A DNA stretch of 64,000 nt from Calothrix sp. NIES-4105 (GCF_002368415.1 NZ_AP018290.1:6151614-6215613); one strand, 5' to 3'. Numbered from the stretch's first letter, positions 37,091 to 46,281 are shown. Numbers and translations are program-made. Notes: generated by a model from the sequence alone, not told the origin.

Positions 37091-38185
37091 ATGAATAAGT
37101 ATAGTGACGAAGTATCTACCAAACTCGAATTTATCCGCCAAACTCTCGAAGAAACTGGCGCCCAAGGTGTTCACTTATCCGGTACAGACTGGTTTGCTTG
37201 GATAACTGCTGGCGCCAGTAATACTGTTTTACTTACTGCTGAAACTGGAATAGCATCTGTACTGGTAACTACTGAAGATGCTTGGGTGTTAACAGATGAA
37301 ATTGAGGCACAGCGTTTACAAGACGAAGAATTACCACCAAACTTCAAATTACACATCAACCCTTGGGCAGATACTGCTGCACGTGAGTCTTTTATATGTA
37401 ACGCAACAGGAGACGGGAAAGTATTAAGCGACCGTCCGGTTGAAACACAAAAACCATTACCTACATCTTTACAGCAATATAAAAGAGTAATGATGCCGAG
37501 CGAACTAGAGCGGTATCGCGAAGTTGGACGCAAAGCTAGCGTTGCTATGACAGAAGTACTACTAGCTGCAAAACCGACTTGGACGGAATATCAATTAGCG
37601 GGTGCAGGTGCAGAAGCGCTGTGGGCAAGAGGGTTACATCCAGCATTAACACTTGTTGCTGGAGAACGACGTTTACCTTTATATCGTCATGCTACACCAG
37701 CAAATGAACCAATTGGCAGCAAAGCAATGATGGTGTTCTGCGCGCGGGGGTATGGTTTGTATGCAAATCTAACGCGATTCGTTTCTTTTGGTACTGTTCC
37801 GAATAAAGAAAACGAATTGCATCGTATCTGTCGTGAAGTAGAAAGCGTAGCGTTAAATATGTGTAAACCAGGAACTGCTTTGAATGAGGTTTACCAAGCT
37901 TTAGCCAAAGCATATCAACAACACGGTTTTGCAAATGCAATCCGCGAACATCATCAGGGAGGAACGACTGGATATCTCGCGCGAGAAATTGTTGCAAATC
38001 CCACAACAACTGATACTTTGACTGAAAACATGGCTGTTGCATGGAATCCAAGTCTCGCAGGGGCAAAAATCGAAGATACTTTTATAATTACTGGTGATGG
38101 AAAATTGGAGAATTTAACTTTTGATGCCAGCTTTCCCAATATAGAAGTGGAAGGAAGATTGCGCCCAATTGTTTTAGAAGTTTAA
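37091..38185 (+). CDS. M24-fold protein, probably non-peptidase
   Basis: 364 residues with the creatinase/prolidase (pita-bread) fold: N-terminal domain about 1-125, C-terminal M24 domain 135-350. Of the five metal ligands of Xaa-Pro peptidases, the His region (EHHQGGTTGY, about 286-295) and one Glu (KIEDTF, Glu328) remain. The two aspartates expected in the segment MVFCARGYGLYANLTRFV are replaced (Cys217/Asn226 region). Loss of the Asp pair suggests no dinuclear site. It is coupled to galT with a 14-base gap and precedes galK, so a galactose-related role is possible; its activity is unknown. Confidence 0.8.
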   Translation: MNKYSDEVSTKLEFIRQTLEETGAQGVHLSGTDWFAWITAGASNTVLLTAETGIASVLVTTEDAWVLTDEIEAQRLQDEELPPNFKLHINPWADTAARESFICNATGDGKVLSDRPVETQKPLPTSLQQYKRVMMPSELERYREVGRKASVAMTEVLLAAKPTWTEYQLAGAGAEALWARGLHPALTLVAGERRLPLYRHATPANEPIGSKAMMVFCARGYGLYANLTRFVSFGTVPNKENELHRICREVESVALNMCKPGTALNEVYQALAKAYQQHGFANAIREHHQGGTTGYLAREIVANPTTTDTLTENMAVAWNPSLAGAKIEDTFIITGDGKLENLTFDASFPNIEVEGRLRPIVLEV

Positions 38186-38290
38186 GATAAAACTAGTTGT
38201 TATGAATTAATAATGTCAAAGAAAATACTGGCACAAAATAACAATTCATTAAATGTGGTTTAATATTTAATCATGTTTTGTAGATTAAAC

Positions 38291-38319
38291 GTAGAGACGC
38301 TCTAGTACTGCGTCTTTAC
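38291..38319. repeat. GTAGAGACGC inverted repeat before galK
   Basis: GTAGAGACGC (38291-38300) pairs with GCGTCTTTAC (38310-38319), one mismatch. Intergenic member of the GAGACG palindrome family, just upstream of galK. Confidence 0.7.
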
Positions 38320-38357
38320 ATTTTTTGACAATTTGGAACAACTTTACTATTAAAATT

Positions 38358-39473
38358 ATGAATTTTCAAACAATATTTAATAATAAATCGCCCGAAGTTG
38401 AAGCATTGGCGCCTGGAAGAGTTAACCTACTTGGTGAACATACAGATTACAATGATGGCTTCGTTCTGCCTACCGCAATACCACAAAAAACAGCAGTACA
38501 GATAGGGTTCAGTGATGATGGGCTGTACCACTTTTATTCAGAAGATTTAAATGAACGAGTGGATATTGGAGAAGATGGTTTTAGGACAGGCAGTATGCCT
38601 ACCCTACAATCTCAATTTGCGAGTTATATTTTTGGCTGTATTCAAGTTTTGAAACAATTGGGGTATACAATATTACCATTTAATTTGTACATTAAATCTT
38701 CAGTTCCAATGGGTTCGGGGTTGTCTAGTAGCGCAGCTTTAGAAGTGGCAACTCTCAGGGGAATACGTCAACTGTTTAATCTTCCTATTAATGATGTAGA
38801 AATTGCCCAGTTTGCACAGCAAGCCGAAATTAACTATGCCCATGTACAATGCGGAATTATGGATCAGATGGCTTCGAGTCTTGCTGATACAAAGCACATG
38901 TTGTTTTTAGATACCCGAACTTTAGAACGACGTGTTTTACCTTTGCCAAGAGGCGCCTCTATTTTGGTGATAGATAGCGGAGTGCCTCGTACTTTGGCTG
39001 GTAGTGGATATAACCAACGGCGTGCTGAATGTGAGGAAGCAGCACAAATACTGGGTGTGAAAGCCTTACGGGATGTTACTGATGTAAGTCGCGTGGAAAC
39101 TTTGCCTGAACCATTGCGAAAACGCGCGCGTCATGTAGTAACAGAAAATAACCGTGTTTTAGAAGCAATACAAATTGTAGAAACACAAGATGAGACGCGA
39201 CATGTCTCGTCTCTACAGAAATTTGGGGAATTAATGAACGCTTCGCACGCTAGCTTGCGTGATGATTACGAAGTTTCTGTACCCGCGCTCGATATATTAG
39301 TAGATATATTGCAGAAAACTCCAGGAGTCTTTGGTGCCAGATTAACAGGCGCCGGGTTTGGTGGTGCAACTGTTGCTTTAGTAGCACAGGGAGAAGAAAG
39401 CAATATTGCTACCAAAGTCCTTGAAAAATACAATAATTATGGTCATACCGGAAACCTATTAGTAGGCGGATAA
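38358..39473 (+). CDS. galK: Galactokinase
   Basis: 371 residues. Phosphorylates galactose at C1. GHMP-kinase motifs: APGRVNLLGEHTDYNDGFVLP (signature), PMGSGLSSSAALEVA (ATP loop), and TGAGFGGATVALV near the end. ATG 38358 is preferred over an upstream TTG because the family starts near it. Two dispersed-repeat sequences are in frame: 38584-38609 (read as RTGSMPTLQ) and 39192-39213 (read DETRHVSSL); both fall in loops between motifs. With GalT it converts galactose to UDP-galactose/glucose-1-P. The last genes of the pathway (galE) are not in the window. Confidence 0.94.
   Translation: MNFQTIFNNKSPEVEALAPGRVNLLGEHTDYNDGFVLPTAIPQKTAVQIGFSDDGLYHFYSEDLNERVDIGEDGFRTGSMPTLQSQFASYIFGCIQVLKQLGYTILPFNLYIKSSVPMGSGLSSSAALEVATLRGIRQLFNLPINDVEIAQFAQQAEINYAHVQCGIMDQMASSLADTKHMLFLDTRTLERRVLPLPRGASILVIDSGVPRTLAGSGYNQRRAECEEAAQILGVKALRDVTDVSRVETLPEPLRKRARHVVTENNRVLEAIQIVETQDETRHVSSLQKFGELMNASHASLRDDYEVSVPALDILVDILQKTPGVFGARLTGAGFGGATVALVAQGEESNIATKVLEKYNNYGHTGNLLVGG
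38584..38609. repeat. Dispersed repeat inserted in frame in galK
   Basis: GGACAGGCAGTATGCCTACC... differs by only about two bases from the intergenic copy at 24909-24934. Confidence 0.8.
39192..39213. repeat. GAGACG palindrome in frame in galK
   Basis: GAGACGCGACA / TGTCTCGTCTC, a 22-bp imperfect palindrome (one mismatched pair) followed by TAC, as in the intergenic GAGACG family. Confidence 0.75.
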
Positions 39474-39577
39474 AAGTCTTTAGCGCCCGGTAAGTCTACA
39501 TTTAGATAGAAGCAACTGAAAGCTTTCTTAACTATAAGCTTAATAACGCTTAATGAAGTAGATATTGGATTACGGTA

Positions 39578-39955
39578 ATGCAATTGAGCCAGAATGAAGT
39601 TGTTTTTGGTAATGCCAAACAAGAAGGTGCAAGTCAGGGGGGTTGGTTTATTGGTCACTTTATCAACTCTCTTGAGGACGCGCGCTATACCGAAGACCTA
39701 GAAGTTAAATGGGCAGTTCACAAAGCTGGTGATAGTAGAACTCAATGGGCAGTAAACCATGAAGCGACTACACTATCGATATTAATACATGGACGATTTA
39801 AGCTGGAATTTGAAGATAGTGCAATTGTACTATCTAATGAAGGCGACTATGTTTTATGGCGCCCAGGAGTTTCTCATAACTGGGTCGCCGAGTCGGACTG
39901 CACTATTTTGACTGTTAGATGGCCGTCTAAGTCAGGTGACAGTGTAAGTATGTAA
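39578..39955 (+). CDS. Cupin-fold protein
   Basis: 125 residues. The C-terminal half has cupin signatures: LSILIHGRFKLEFED and GDYVLWRPGVSHNWVAESD (the latter contains the motif-2 H/W pattern). Often mis-annotated as signal peptidase in cyanobacteria. The N-terminal part GWFIGHFINSLEDARYTEDLEVKWAVH is conserved in this small-protein group. Perhaps a sugar or small-molecule sensor or isomerase; role unknown. It lies 104 bases after galK on the same strand and could be co-transcribed. Confidence 0.75.
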   Translation: MQLSQNEVVFGNAKQEGASQGGWFIGHFINSLEDARYTEDLEVKWAVHKAGDSRTQWAVNHEATTLSILIHGRFKLEFEDSAIVLSNEGDYVLWRPGVSHNWVAESDCTILTVRWPSKSGDSVSM

Positions 39956-39966
39956 ACGGCGCCTGA

Positions 39967-40371
39967 TTATTTCACTTCTGACATAGGCGATTTCGGTGAA
40001 GCTGAGGAATATACAAATATAGTAAATAAAATCGCAAATATTAGGTCAATCACACCCGGCATCAAATAAAACGGGTGAATATTACCTACTACAGTGTGAT
40101 AAGCCAAAACAGAAAATACCGAATACTGGGCATAAATCCCTAATTTTACAATGCTGAAATTATTAGGGATATCTTGACCAACCCACCAATAACCAATCCC
40201 AATGACAAATACCAACGCGAGAAATAAATGTGAATATTCAGCATTAACCAAGGGTTCTAAATTAAGAAACTCGCGAATCCATTGGTCAGACAATAGCAAA
40301 AACACAGATTCAACCCAATTGATAACAGCTTTTAACTGAAATACGTATTTCCATGTAGTTTGATTATTCAT
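39967..40371 (-). CDS. Small integral membrane protein
   Basis: 134 residues with about four hydrophobic segments (about 14-28, 48-65, 78-95, 103-122). The pattern WWVGQDIPNN...AYHTVVGNIHPFYLMPGVIDLIFAILF is seen in cyanobacterial hypothetical membrane proteins. Convergent with the cupin gene, 11 bases apart. Function unknown. Confidence 0.7.
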   Translation of the reverse strand: MNNQTTWKYVFQLKAVINWVESVFLLLSDQWIREFLNLEPLVNAEYSHLFLALVFVIGIGYWWVGQDIPNNFSIVKLGIYAQYSVFSVLAYHTVVGNIHPFYLMPGVIDLIFAILFTIFVYSSASPKSPMSEVK

Positions 40372-40772
40372 AGCTTATACTTATTAGTTATCAAATGAAC
40401 TTTTGTTAACCTATATCTAAGTAAGGGGGCACTGCCCACCCCAGCAAAAGCAAACTTGAGATACCGCAGCATGTAATCATTACAGGCTTTTCATAGCATA
40501 GTTTGCGTAATACCTAATTACTTCTTCCTTTAGAAATGTGTATATATTAAGTTATCTTGTAATCATCTATACAACATTTCTGAATAAATACTATAATATC
40601 TTTGATGTTTATAGTTTTTACTGTTAGTAATCGTAACCCAGATTGTCAAACCGAATATATCCGCTCTGGTCGCCATAAATGCAGCGTAAGTTCTATGTAT
40701 TTGTGAATTTTTATAATTAAACCCTATAACCCGAAAACTAATAGAGTGCCTATAATAAGCGCTTTGCTACTT
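40372..40772. other. Gene-free spacer with one palindromic repeat
   Basis: Contains a GGGGGCACTGCCCACCCC copy at 40425-40442. No gene seen. Confidence 0.45.
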
Positions 40773-41375
40773 TCAAGCTAAAATTAAATAAGAATTCATT
40801 TGCTTAGAAAATTCTAAATCAATAATATTAAGTAAAAATACTGAAATCATATTGCAAATTTTAACTACATTTTTAGGTTGTGAGCCATTGGCATGAGGAG
40901 ATAAATATCCATGAGCAAATATATGCCTTATTCCTGAAGCTAGATAAGAACTATTTAAAGGCTGATTTGCAAACAATTTCTCAATTTCTAATTTATGAGA
41001 ATTGTTGACTTTTGATAAGATAAACGAGTAAAAAACGTTTCCTTTATCACAAGCTCTGATTTCATCGCATAACATAGCAGCATTGTACGCATCAAACAAT
41101 TCTTTAGTATGTCTTTGCTCCAACCCACGGATTTCTAGAAATTGCTCAAAAGTAGACCAACATAGCATGAGTTTAAATAAGCCTGCATATCCATCAGTCG
41201 TTTCGCTGGTAAAACCCTCTAGAATAATACCTTGAAACGATTTAGCAGCTTTATAACGACTCGCAAATCTGATGATATCACCAGCACTGGTATTCTTAGT
41301 AAATCCCAATCCTGATGGTGTTTTACCCAATCTTAATAATTCGTGGAATTCTTTGTAGCTCGTTAGTTCGTTCAT
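40773..41375 (-). CDS. Hypothetical protein with a HEPN-like RxxxxH motif
   Basis: 200 residues, all-helical in appearance. The C-terminal segment SGIRHIFAHGYLSPH contains R150-x4-H155 in a context (IRxxxAHG) typical of HEPN domains, many of which are toxins or RNases in defence and toxin-antitoxin systems. The rest, including LMLCWSTFEQFLEIRGLEQRHT, is compatible with a four-helix bundle. No nucleotidyltransferase partner is next to it. Assignment is inference from the motif alone. Confidence 0.55.
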   Translation of the reverse strand: MNELTSYKEFHELLRLGKTPSGLGFTKNTSAGDIIRFASRYKAAKSFQGIILEGFTSETTDGYAGLFKLMLCWSTFEQFLEIRGLEQRHTKELFDAYNAAMLCDEIRACDKGNVFYSFILSKVNNSHKLEIEKLFANQPLNSSYLASGIRHIFAHGYLSPHANGSQPKNVVKICNMISVFLLNIIDLEFSKQMNSYLILA

Positions 41376-41517
41376 AAATCAAACCCCATGAATAGCCAAA
41401 CTGTAAACTCAATTAACGACTTAACAGCACCGAAAATTGTGGACGCTCTGTTATCTCTATCTGTACAACCTGACTTTTCACGTCATGTGGAAAAGAATAC
41501 GAAAAATCTAATCCCCA

Positions 41518-41589
41518 ACCCCCTTCCCTTGAAGGGAAAGGGGGAGCAAATATACTCCCCTCTCCTCGTAGGAGAGGGGTCGGGGGAGA
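41518..41589. repeat. C-rich/G-rich double hairpin repeat
   Basis: CCCCCTTCCCTT/GAAGGGAAAGGGGG (41519-41544) and CTCCCCTCTCCT/AGGAGAGGGG, a common cyanobacterial intergenic repeat type. Confidence 0.65.
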
Positions 41590-41609
41590 GGTTTTCAACC
41601 CAAGCGTGA

Positions 41610-42220
41610 AAAGCTAGACAACAGGCGCCTGATCTAACCTAATTTAATAGTTCGTTTTTAAGCACACCAAACTTTCCAAAGCTGTCAACACATGACATCG
41701 ATGGGAAAAATGCCTACTATTCAAAACGAACAATTGACTTGTAGCTTCTGCAACAGTGTAATTGATGTAACCAGCTAGTTGCTTGTTCCTGAGTTTATAC
41801 TGAATTTTCAAAATTGATCAACTACTAAGGTTCTTTTTCTCCGTTAAAACACGTAAGAAAGCCCAAACCGTTTATTACCAAAGGCGCCAACTCCTGTAGT
41901 CAAGCTTTATTACCATATAGTTAAATTGTTATTAATACTACAGGGCATGGGTAAATATAGCTAGACATTTTGACAGACCTAACATTGCAACACCCGGCAC
42001 AGTATATTCAGCGACATTGGCGCCTAAAGTATGCAGAATTACTATAATTTTGAATAGCATTGTAATTTTGTCAAGATTTGTTAACTTTTCTGCTATAATT
42101 GAGGCATTACCGTCGCATTCTGTAAAAATGAATACAGAAATTATTTTACTTACTTCTCTCTAGTTTGGCTAAGGAGAAGTGTTTTAACAAGTATCAATGG
42201 ATTTGAAATGGAGGAAGGTA
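41610..42220. other. Gene-poor spacer
   Basis: Only a 28-codon frame at 41692-41778 (containing LTCSFCNSVIDVTS, a zinc-ribbon-like scrap) looks protein-like and may be debris. Otherwise nothing recognised. Confidence 0.35.
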
Positions 42221-42469
42221 ATGTCTCTTCAAACAACCCATCCAGTTTGCTCACCAGCACCCGCCCTCCTTAGAGCTATAGCTTCAGGCTGGAACCCGGT
42301 TTGCCACATCACTTACACTCGCGATACCTGGGTTAAACTGCTGCTATCGCCTAGTGAATACGCATTTGACGAAGCTAAATTGCTCTGTCAAAAATCCTCA
42401 GACACTTGGGTTGCCTGGGTACCAGATTACGGTGAGGTTATTCTTGATAAAAGCTATTTCTATTGTTAA
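42221..42469 (+). CDS. Small conserved hypothetical protein
   Basis: 82 residues, MSLQTTHPVCSPAPALLRAI..., with DTWVKLLLSP and DTWVAWVPDYGEVILDKSYFYC. A strong GGAGGAAGG site lies just upstream of ATG 42221, which decides the start. It ends 89 bases before another small gene. Not assigned to a family. Confidence 0.6.
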   Translation: MSLQTTHPVCSPAPALLRAIASGWNPVCHITYTRDTWVKLLLSPSEYAFDEAKLLCQKSSDTWVAWVPDYGEVILDKSYFYC

Positions 42470-42558
42470 TTGAAGAGTGCGTTCATGCTGGATCCTATGG
42501 CAAGTTAAATCATAATGGATTATTTATTCTTTGGCTGGTATTGAAATGGTTGAGCGTT

Positions 42559-42795
42559 ATGAACACTGAGTTATCTATTGATTGGGATGAAATGTTTGAG
42601 TATTTACCGGGGACTATTGTAGAAGTAAAAAACGAGCCGGGAGTTTTGCATCGGATTGATTATTATGAAGCAATGATGGTGCCTCCGATATGGTTAGTGA
42701 ACAATCCGCGTCCACGTTATCCTCATGAATTGCGGATTGTGTCACGTCGAGAAGTGCAAGTTTGTGAATTAAAGTCGCAACCTGTTTCAGTTTGA
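42559..42795 (+). CDS. Small conserved hypothetical protein
   Basis: 78 residues, MNTELSIDWDEMFEYLPGTI..., acidic start followed by VVxxEPGVLHRIDYYEAMMVPPIWL-like and RPRYPHELRIVSRREVQVC segments. The ATG at 42559 is preferred over a longer frame whose N-terminus looks random. Likely in one unit with the 82-residue gene upstream. Function unknown. Confidence 0.6.
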   Translation: MNTELSIDWDEMFEYLPGTIVEVKNEPGVLHRIDYYEAMMVPPIWLVNNPRPRYPHELRIVSRREVQVCELKSQPVSV

Positions 42796-42932
42796 GCAGT
42801 TTATCTATCTTCTGAAGAATCTCTCATTAATAATCGAGATGACAATATGTTTTTATGGCGCCCCCATCAAAATATATAATCTCTGAGCATCTTGAATAGC
42901 ATGTCGTTACCATTTTTTATGACTCTGAGCCT

Positions 42933-43493
42933 TTATGCATTTTGAGCTTGAAGAGAATCGTAAATACCCCAATATTCAATACCTTGGTCACGTAGTATTG
43001 GTTCCGCGCGATTAATATCTTCTTTTGTACCATCTACTATAAGCATATAATAGCTCTGCTGAAGACGGTCGCTATAAACTCTACCACGGTCTTCGGGAAC
43101 ACCCAAATCAGCTAGTGCTTTCACCAAATTTTGAGTTGCTGCTGCTCCCACAGCAACACCACCTATGCTAGCTACTAATGCCACACCTACAGAACCTGCC
43201 GCTAAGATAGCTCCCAAACCAGGAAGAGCCAAACTACTCAAACCAACTAACACACTACCCCAAGTAGCTCCTGCCAGCGCATCTCCTACCGCTCCCGTGG
43301 TATTTACATTTTGCTCACCAATCTGGTCGCTTAATTTGGCTTCGCTAATACTTTCACCTTTCTCTACATCTTTAGCAATAACAGAAACTTTCTCCATAGG
43401 AAAGTCAGAAGCTTTGAGTGCATTCACTGCTTGCTCTACTTTTTCAGAACTAGCAAACACTCCTATTGCATGTATAACGTCTTGATTTGCCAT
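42933..43493 (-). CDS. General stress protein 17M-like/DUF1269-type membrane protein
   Basis: 186 residues from ATG 43493, preceded by an AAAGGAGGG site that decides the start. The N-terminal 60 residues (HAIGVFASSEKVEQAVNAL...FPMEKVSVIAKD) match the GSP17M-type domain. A Gly/Ala-rich hydrophobic hairpin (about 85-140, LPGLGAILAAGSVGVALVAS) inserts into the membrane or drives assembly. The C-terminal part (YSDRLQQSYYMLIVDGTKEDINRAEPIL) is a second ferredoxin-like unit. Common in cyanobacteria and linked to stress; exact role unknown. Confidence 0.75.
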   Translation of the reverse strand: MANQDVIHAIGVFASSEKVEQAVNALKASDFPMEKVSVIAKDVEKGESISEAKLSDQIGEQNVNTTGAVGDALAGATWGSVLVGLSSLALPGLGAILAAGSVGVALVASIGGVAVGAAATQNLVKALADLGVPEDRGRVYSDRLQQSYYMLIVDGTKEDINRAEPILRDQGIEYWGIYDSLQAQNA

Positions 43494-43575
43494 TTTACCC
43501 TCCTTTAAAATTCGTTGCATAGGTGTCAAAAGCCTGTGCGCTCGGTCATCTGGAACCATTAATAACCCTATTACA

Positions 43576-44031
43576 TTAAATGCTACTTACTATTACGGTT
43601 GCATTTCTCTGTCTTTGGGTGAATCGTTTTACGATGTTAGTTTTTCTTTGTGAATACAACTGGTTTTTCATGTGAATAGTCATATAAGCACATGCCATGT
43701 CAGATGAATTATGTGCCCAGCCAACACGCCATTGAGGGTCTATAAGAATACACCCAGCTTCTCCTGTCACCTTAGATTTCAGAGTGTCAATTACCATTTG
43801 CGCTGCTTCATCTGGGTGTCTGTCTCCGGCTAAAAAATCAATCGCTGTCTTCGCTAGAACCACTGGTATAATCGATTCACCATCATCCGTTGTCGAATGG
43901 AAGTAATCAAAGCTATTTGAGTTCATAAAAAATTTTGGTCTTTCAACATAAGCATTATCTAAGAGGATGTTTGGAAAGTTGGAGAAGCTGTAAATTGTGA
44001 TTCTGAGCATAGCAAAAAATCTAATTGTCAT
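43576..44031 (-). pseudogene. C-terminal remnant of an isoaspartyl peptidase/L-asparaginase
   Basis: The frame contains FLAGDRHPDEAAQMVIDTL and GEAGCILIDPQWRVGWAHNSS then DMACAYMT, matching the beta-subunit end of plant-type asparaginases. STTDDGESIIPVVLAKTAIDF precedes it. The catalytic Thr-containing T(V/I)GxVA segment and the whole alpha subunit are absent, and the N-terminal about 35 residues look like non-coding sequence. The C-terminal tail is also abnormal. Non-functional remnant. Confidence 0.65.
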
Positions 44032-44178
44032 TCTTCGCTGCGCTCAGAATCTTGAGTTTTGTTGGACATTGAGATGCTTCACTACCAGATGCTTCACGTA
44101 GTGAGGCATGACATAATCGATACTTTTAAAACATCCTCTTAGAGACAGAATAAGGAGGTCTTACATTGAAAAAGAAAA

Positions 44179-44982
44179 TTAATAAGCGAACGACTGATAA
44201 ACCTCTGTTTCGCTCACTTGATCAAGTGATTCAACAATTGGGTTAAAGCGTAATAAGTGGCGCCCTCTTTCGGTCAGCGTACTCAAAGCAGCGCGCGGAA
44301 TTTGAATTGACACTTCCGGACGATATAGCCAACGACGACTATAACCAATTACCACCATTGGGCGAGGTATTTCTGTCCGGTTAGGTGTGCCACGGTGAAG
44401 ACCACGTACATCGCGAATCATTACGTCTCCTAGTTGCATCGTAATTGGTTCGAGTTCAATTTCGCCCGAATTAATACGACGCAATCCTTCTTCTTTAGAC
44501 ATCATATGTGTACCGCGCGCAATCTCAATTGGCCCGTTATCCAAGCTAACATCCACTAAAGGAAAATTTACTGCCAATTGATAAGGGGGAGTCTCCATAC
44601 CAGATTCCGGGAAGAGTGGCGGAGTATCGCGATGTACATCTTGAAACTCTGAACCTAGTAAAGGTGTATCTGTCGCCAGTTGGCACATAACGAAATCCTT
44701 ACCTACCAAGCGTTCGACGATGGCTAAAATATCTTCATCTTCATAAATACTGGTATCAGCGAATGGGGGTTCAAAAGGTAAAGTTACGTAATAGCGGGCG
44801 GTGCCTCTATTAAGTAAGTGTCCTTCACGCGCGATATGTTCACTTAGCTTGGGGATGAAAGCAGAGTGCCATGCCTTAAGTGTTGCTTTGGAAAAATGAT
44901 TGGGCAACACGCAGAAGCCGTCTTTAAGTACCGATTCGGTAAACGACTCTATTTTTTGAGAGTTTTGCAGGTTGGTAATCAT
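44179..44982 (-). CDS. Phytanoyl-CoA dioxygenase (PhyH) family protein
   Basis: 267 residues from ATG 44982; a start 27 bases further upstream is possible. PhyH-type Fe(II)/2-oxoglutarate oxygenase: the iron motif HxD is DVHRDTPP, the distal His is in RDVRGLHRGTPNR, and the 2-oxoglutarate-binding Arg is probably in EIPRPMVVIGYSRRW. It hydroxylates an unknown substrate; in cyanobacteria such enzymes act on secondary metabolites or lipids. Stand-alone gene. Confidence 0.82.
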   Translation of the reverse strand: MITNLQNSQKIESFTESVLKDGFCVLPNHFSKATLKAWHSAFIPKLSEHIAREGHLLNRGTARYYVTLPFEPPFADTSIYEDEDILAIVERLVGKDFVMCQLATDTPLLGSEFQDVHRDTPPLFPESGMETPPYQLAVNFPLVDVSLDNGPIEIARGTHMMSKEEGLRRINSGEIELEPITMQLGDVMIRDVRGLHRGTPNRTEIPRPMVVIGYSRRWLYRPEVSIQIPRAALSTLTERGRHLLRFNPIVESLDQVSETEVYQSFAY

Positions 44983-45109
44983 ACTTTTGATTGTAGACAA
45001 AACCAACACGTTAGGCGCCTTTTTGTAACTCTCCTTTATAGTTGATATAACGCATCATATTGTGAAATACCAGTATCATTAAACACCTTTAACAACAAAG
45101 ACTTCAACT

Positions 45110-45226
45110 CTAACCGCAAGGAGTCCGCGCGCGATGTGCTTGCAACTCGTTTACTTGTTGGTGTAACTGAGCAATTTTTCGTTGAATTGCACGTCTTTCG
45201 GTTTCCAATTTGGTTTCACCAATATC
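45110..45226 (-). pseudogene. C-terminal coiled-coil gene fragment
   Basis: 38 codons ending in a stop (DIGETKLETERRAIQRKIAQ...LQAHRARTPCG), clearly protein-like. A stop codon lies directly before it and there is no start. Parent family unknown. Confidence 0.3.
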
Positions 45227-45390
45227 TTAGAAGCGCCAAAGTAAAGATTGTTTTCTTACTGTACGGTAGCGGACAGACAGAAAACTAATAACTCAGTAAA
45301 GTAATACGAATGTGGCAAGTGTATAAGAAGATTCTATTGCTGCAAACATAGACATATAAGATCATTTTGCGTGAGGTGATAATAGAAGTT

Positions 45391-46068
45391 ATGGAATTAC
45401 TGAATAGCGATATCAAGGCAAGCTTGCAGTCAGAAACAACACAAGCACAGAATGACCGTACATCGCCCACTAATATCGATTGTTGTCTAAGTCAAATAAA
45501 TCAAGCTATTCAGACAATTCAAAATACGCTATTTTCTGATTACGAATATAATCAAAATACTCATCAGGCTTTAGCAGAATGTGATGACAATAGTAAGATA
45601 ACAACAGATGACAAAGTAAAGGTTTTAACGGCGCGGGTAAAGAGTCTTGAAAAACAGCTACTTGTCAAGGAATCTGAACTGCAAGCGACACAGCAAGAAC
45701 TTAACTGCACAAATCAGGATTTAGTTGCAGCACTAAAACCAGATATACTTACCCTTGCTGAGGCTAAAGAATTAGCCAAAAACATCTTACTCAACAAAGA
45801 CTCAATCTCTGAATATTTTGCCAAACTCCTTAGTGGCATTTATAATTCAACGGTTGAAGCTTCAGAGTTGGCGCCGATAAATAAATATAATAATATAGAA
45901 AACAACTTGAATGCTCAACTTAATAAATTAACGTCTATCAATAAGGCGTTCCAAGAACAAACTACTGTGTTCAAATCTGAGTCTTTGAGCATAAAAAATA
46001 GAGTTGCTGATCTTCAAGCTAAATCTAAAGATATTATAGCTAGAACTGCAAGTTTGAAAAATAAATAA
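45391..46068 (+). CDS. Coiled-coil hypothetical protein
   Basis: 225 residues from ATG 45391 (GAGGTGAT site 10 bases upstream). It is almost entirely helical with heptad patterns in two blocks: about 70-115 (VKVLTARVKSLEKQLLVKES) and about 170-220 (LNAQLNKLTSINKAFQEQ). No enzyme motif, signal peptide or membrane helix. Probably a structural or scaffolding protein. Base composition is more AT-rich than its neighbours. Confidence 0.6.
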   Translation: MELLNSDIKASLQSETTQAQNDRTSPTNIDCCLSQINQAIQTIQNTLFSDYEYNQNTHQALAECDDNSKITTDDKVKVLTARVKSLEKQLLVKESELQATQQELNCTNQDLVAALKPDILTLAEAKELAKNILLNKDSISEYFAKLLSGIYNSTVEASELAPINKYNNIENNLNAQLNKLTSINKAFQEQTTVFKSESLSIKNRVADLQAKSKDIIARTASLKNK

Positions 46069-46215
46069 ACACTTAGGCGGCGTATAATTTCATAACTATA
46101 TTTACCAACTGTTCGGAAATTATATCTAGGGGTAAAACCATACCAACTTTGCAAGTCTAATAGCTGCGGAAGGCATACTAAAACACTCGGAAGTCGCTTA
46201 ATCTTGAGCAACTAT

Positions 46216-46281
46216 TATACCGCCATACTTTTTAATCGCTAGCACTCCTAAACTGCCATATAATTAATGTATGGCGGTATA
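46216..46281. promoter_or_regulatory. 13-bp inverted repeat upstream of the Crp/Fnr gene
   Basis: TATACCGCCATAC (46216-46228) and GTATGGCGGTATA (46269-46281) are perfect inverted copies separated by 40 bases, 100-165 bases upstream of ATG 46381. Centre-to-centre spacing is 53 bases, close to five helical turns, which suits two operator half-sites joined by looping. A single large hairpin is the alternative. Confidence 0.5.

Noticed and set aside
41388-41609. 73-codon frame facing the HEPN-like gene
   Set aside because: The first about 35 codons look protein-like but the rest translates a C-rich/G-rich intergenic repeat. At most a truncated remnant; no family recognised.
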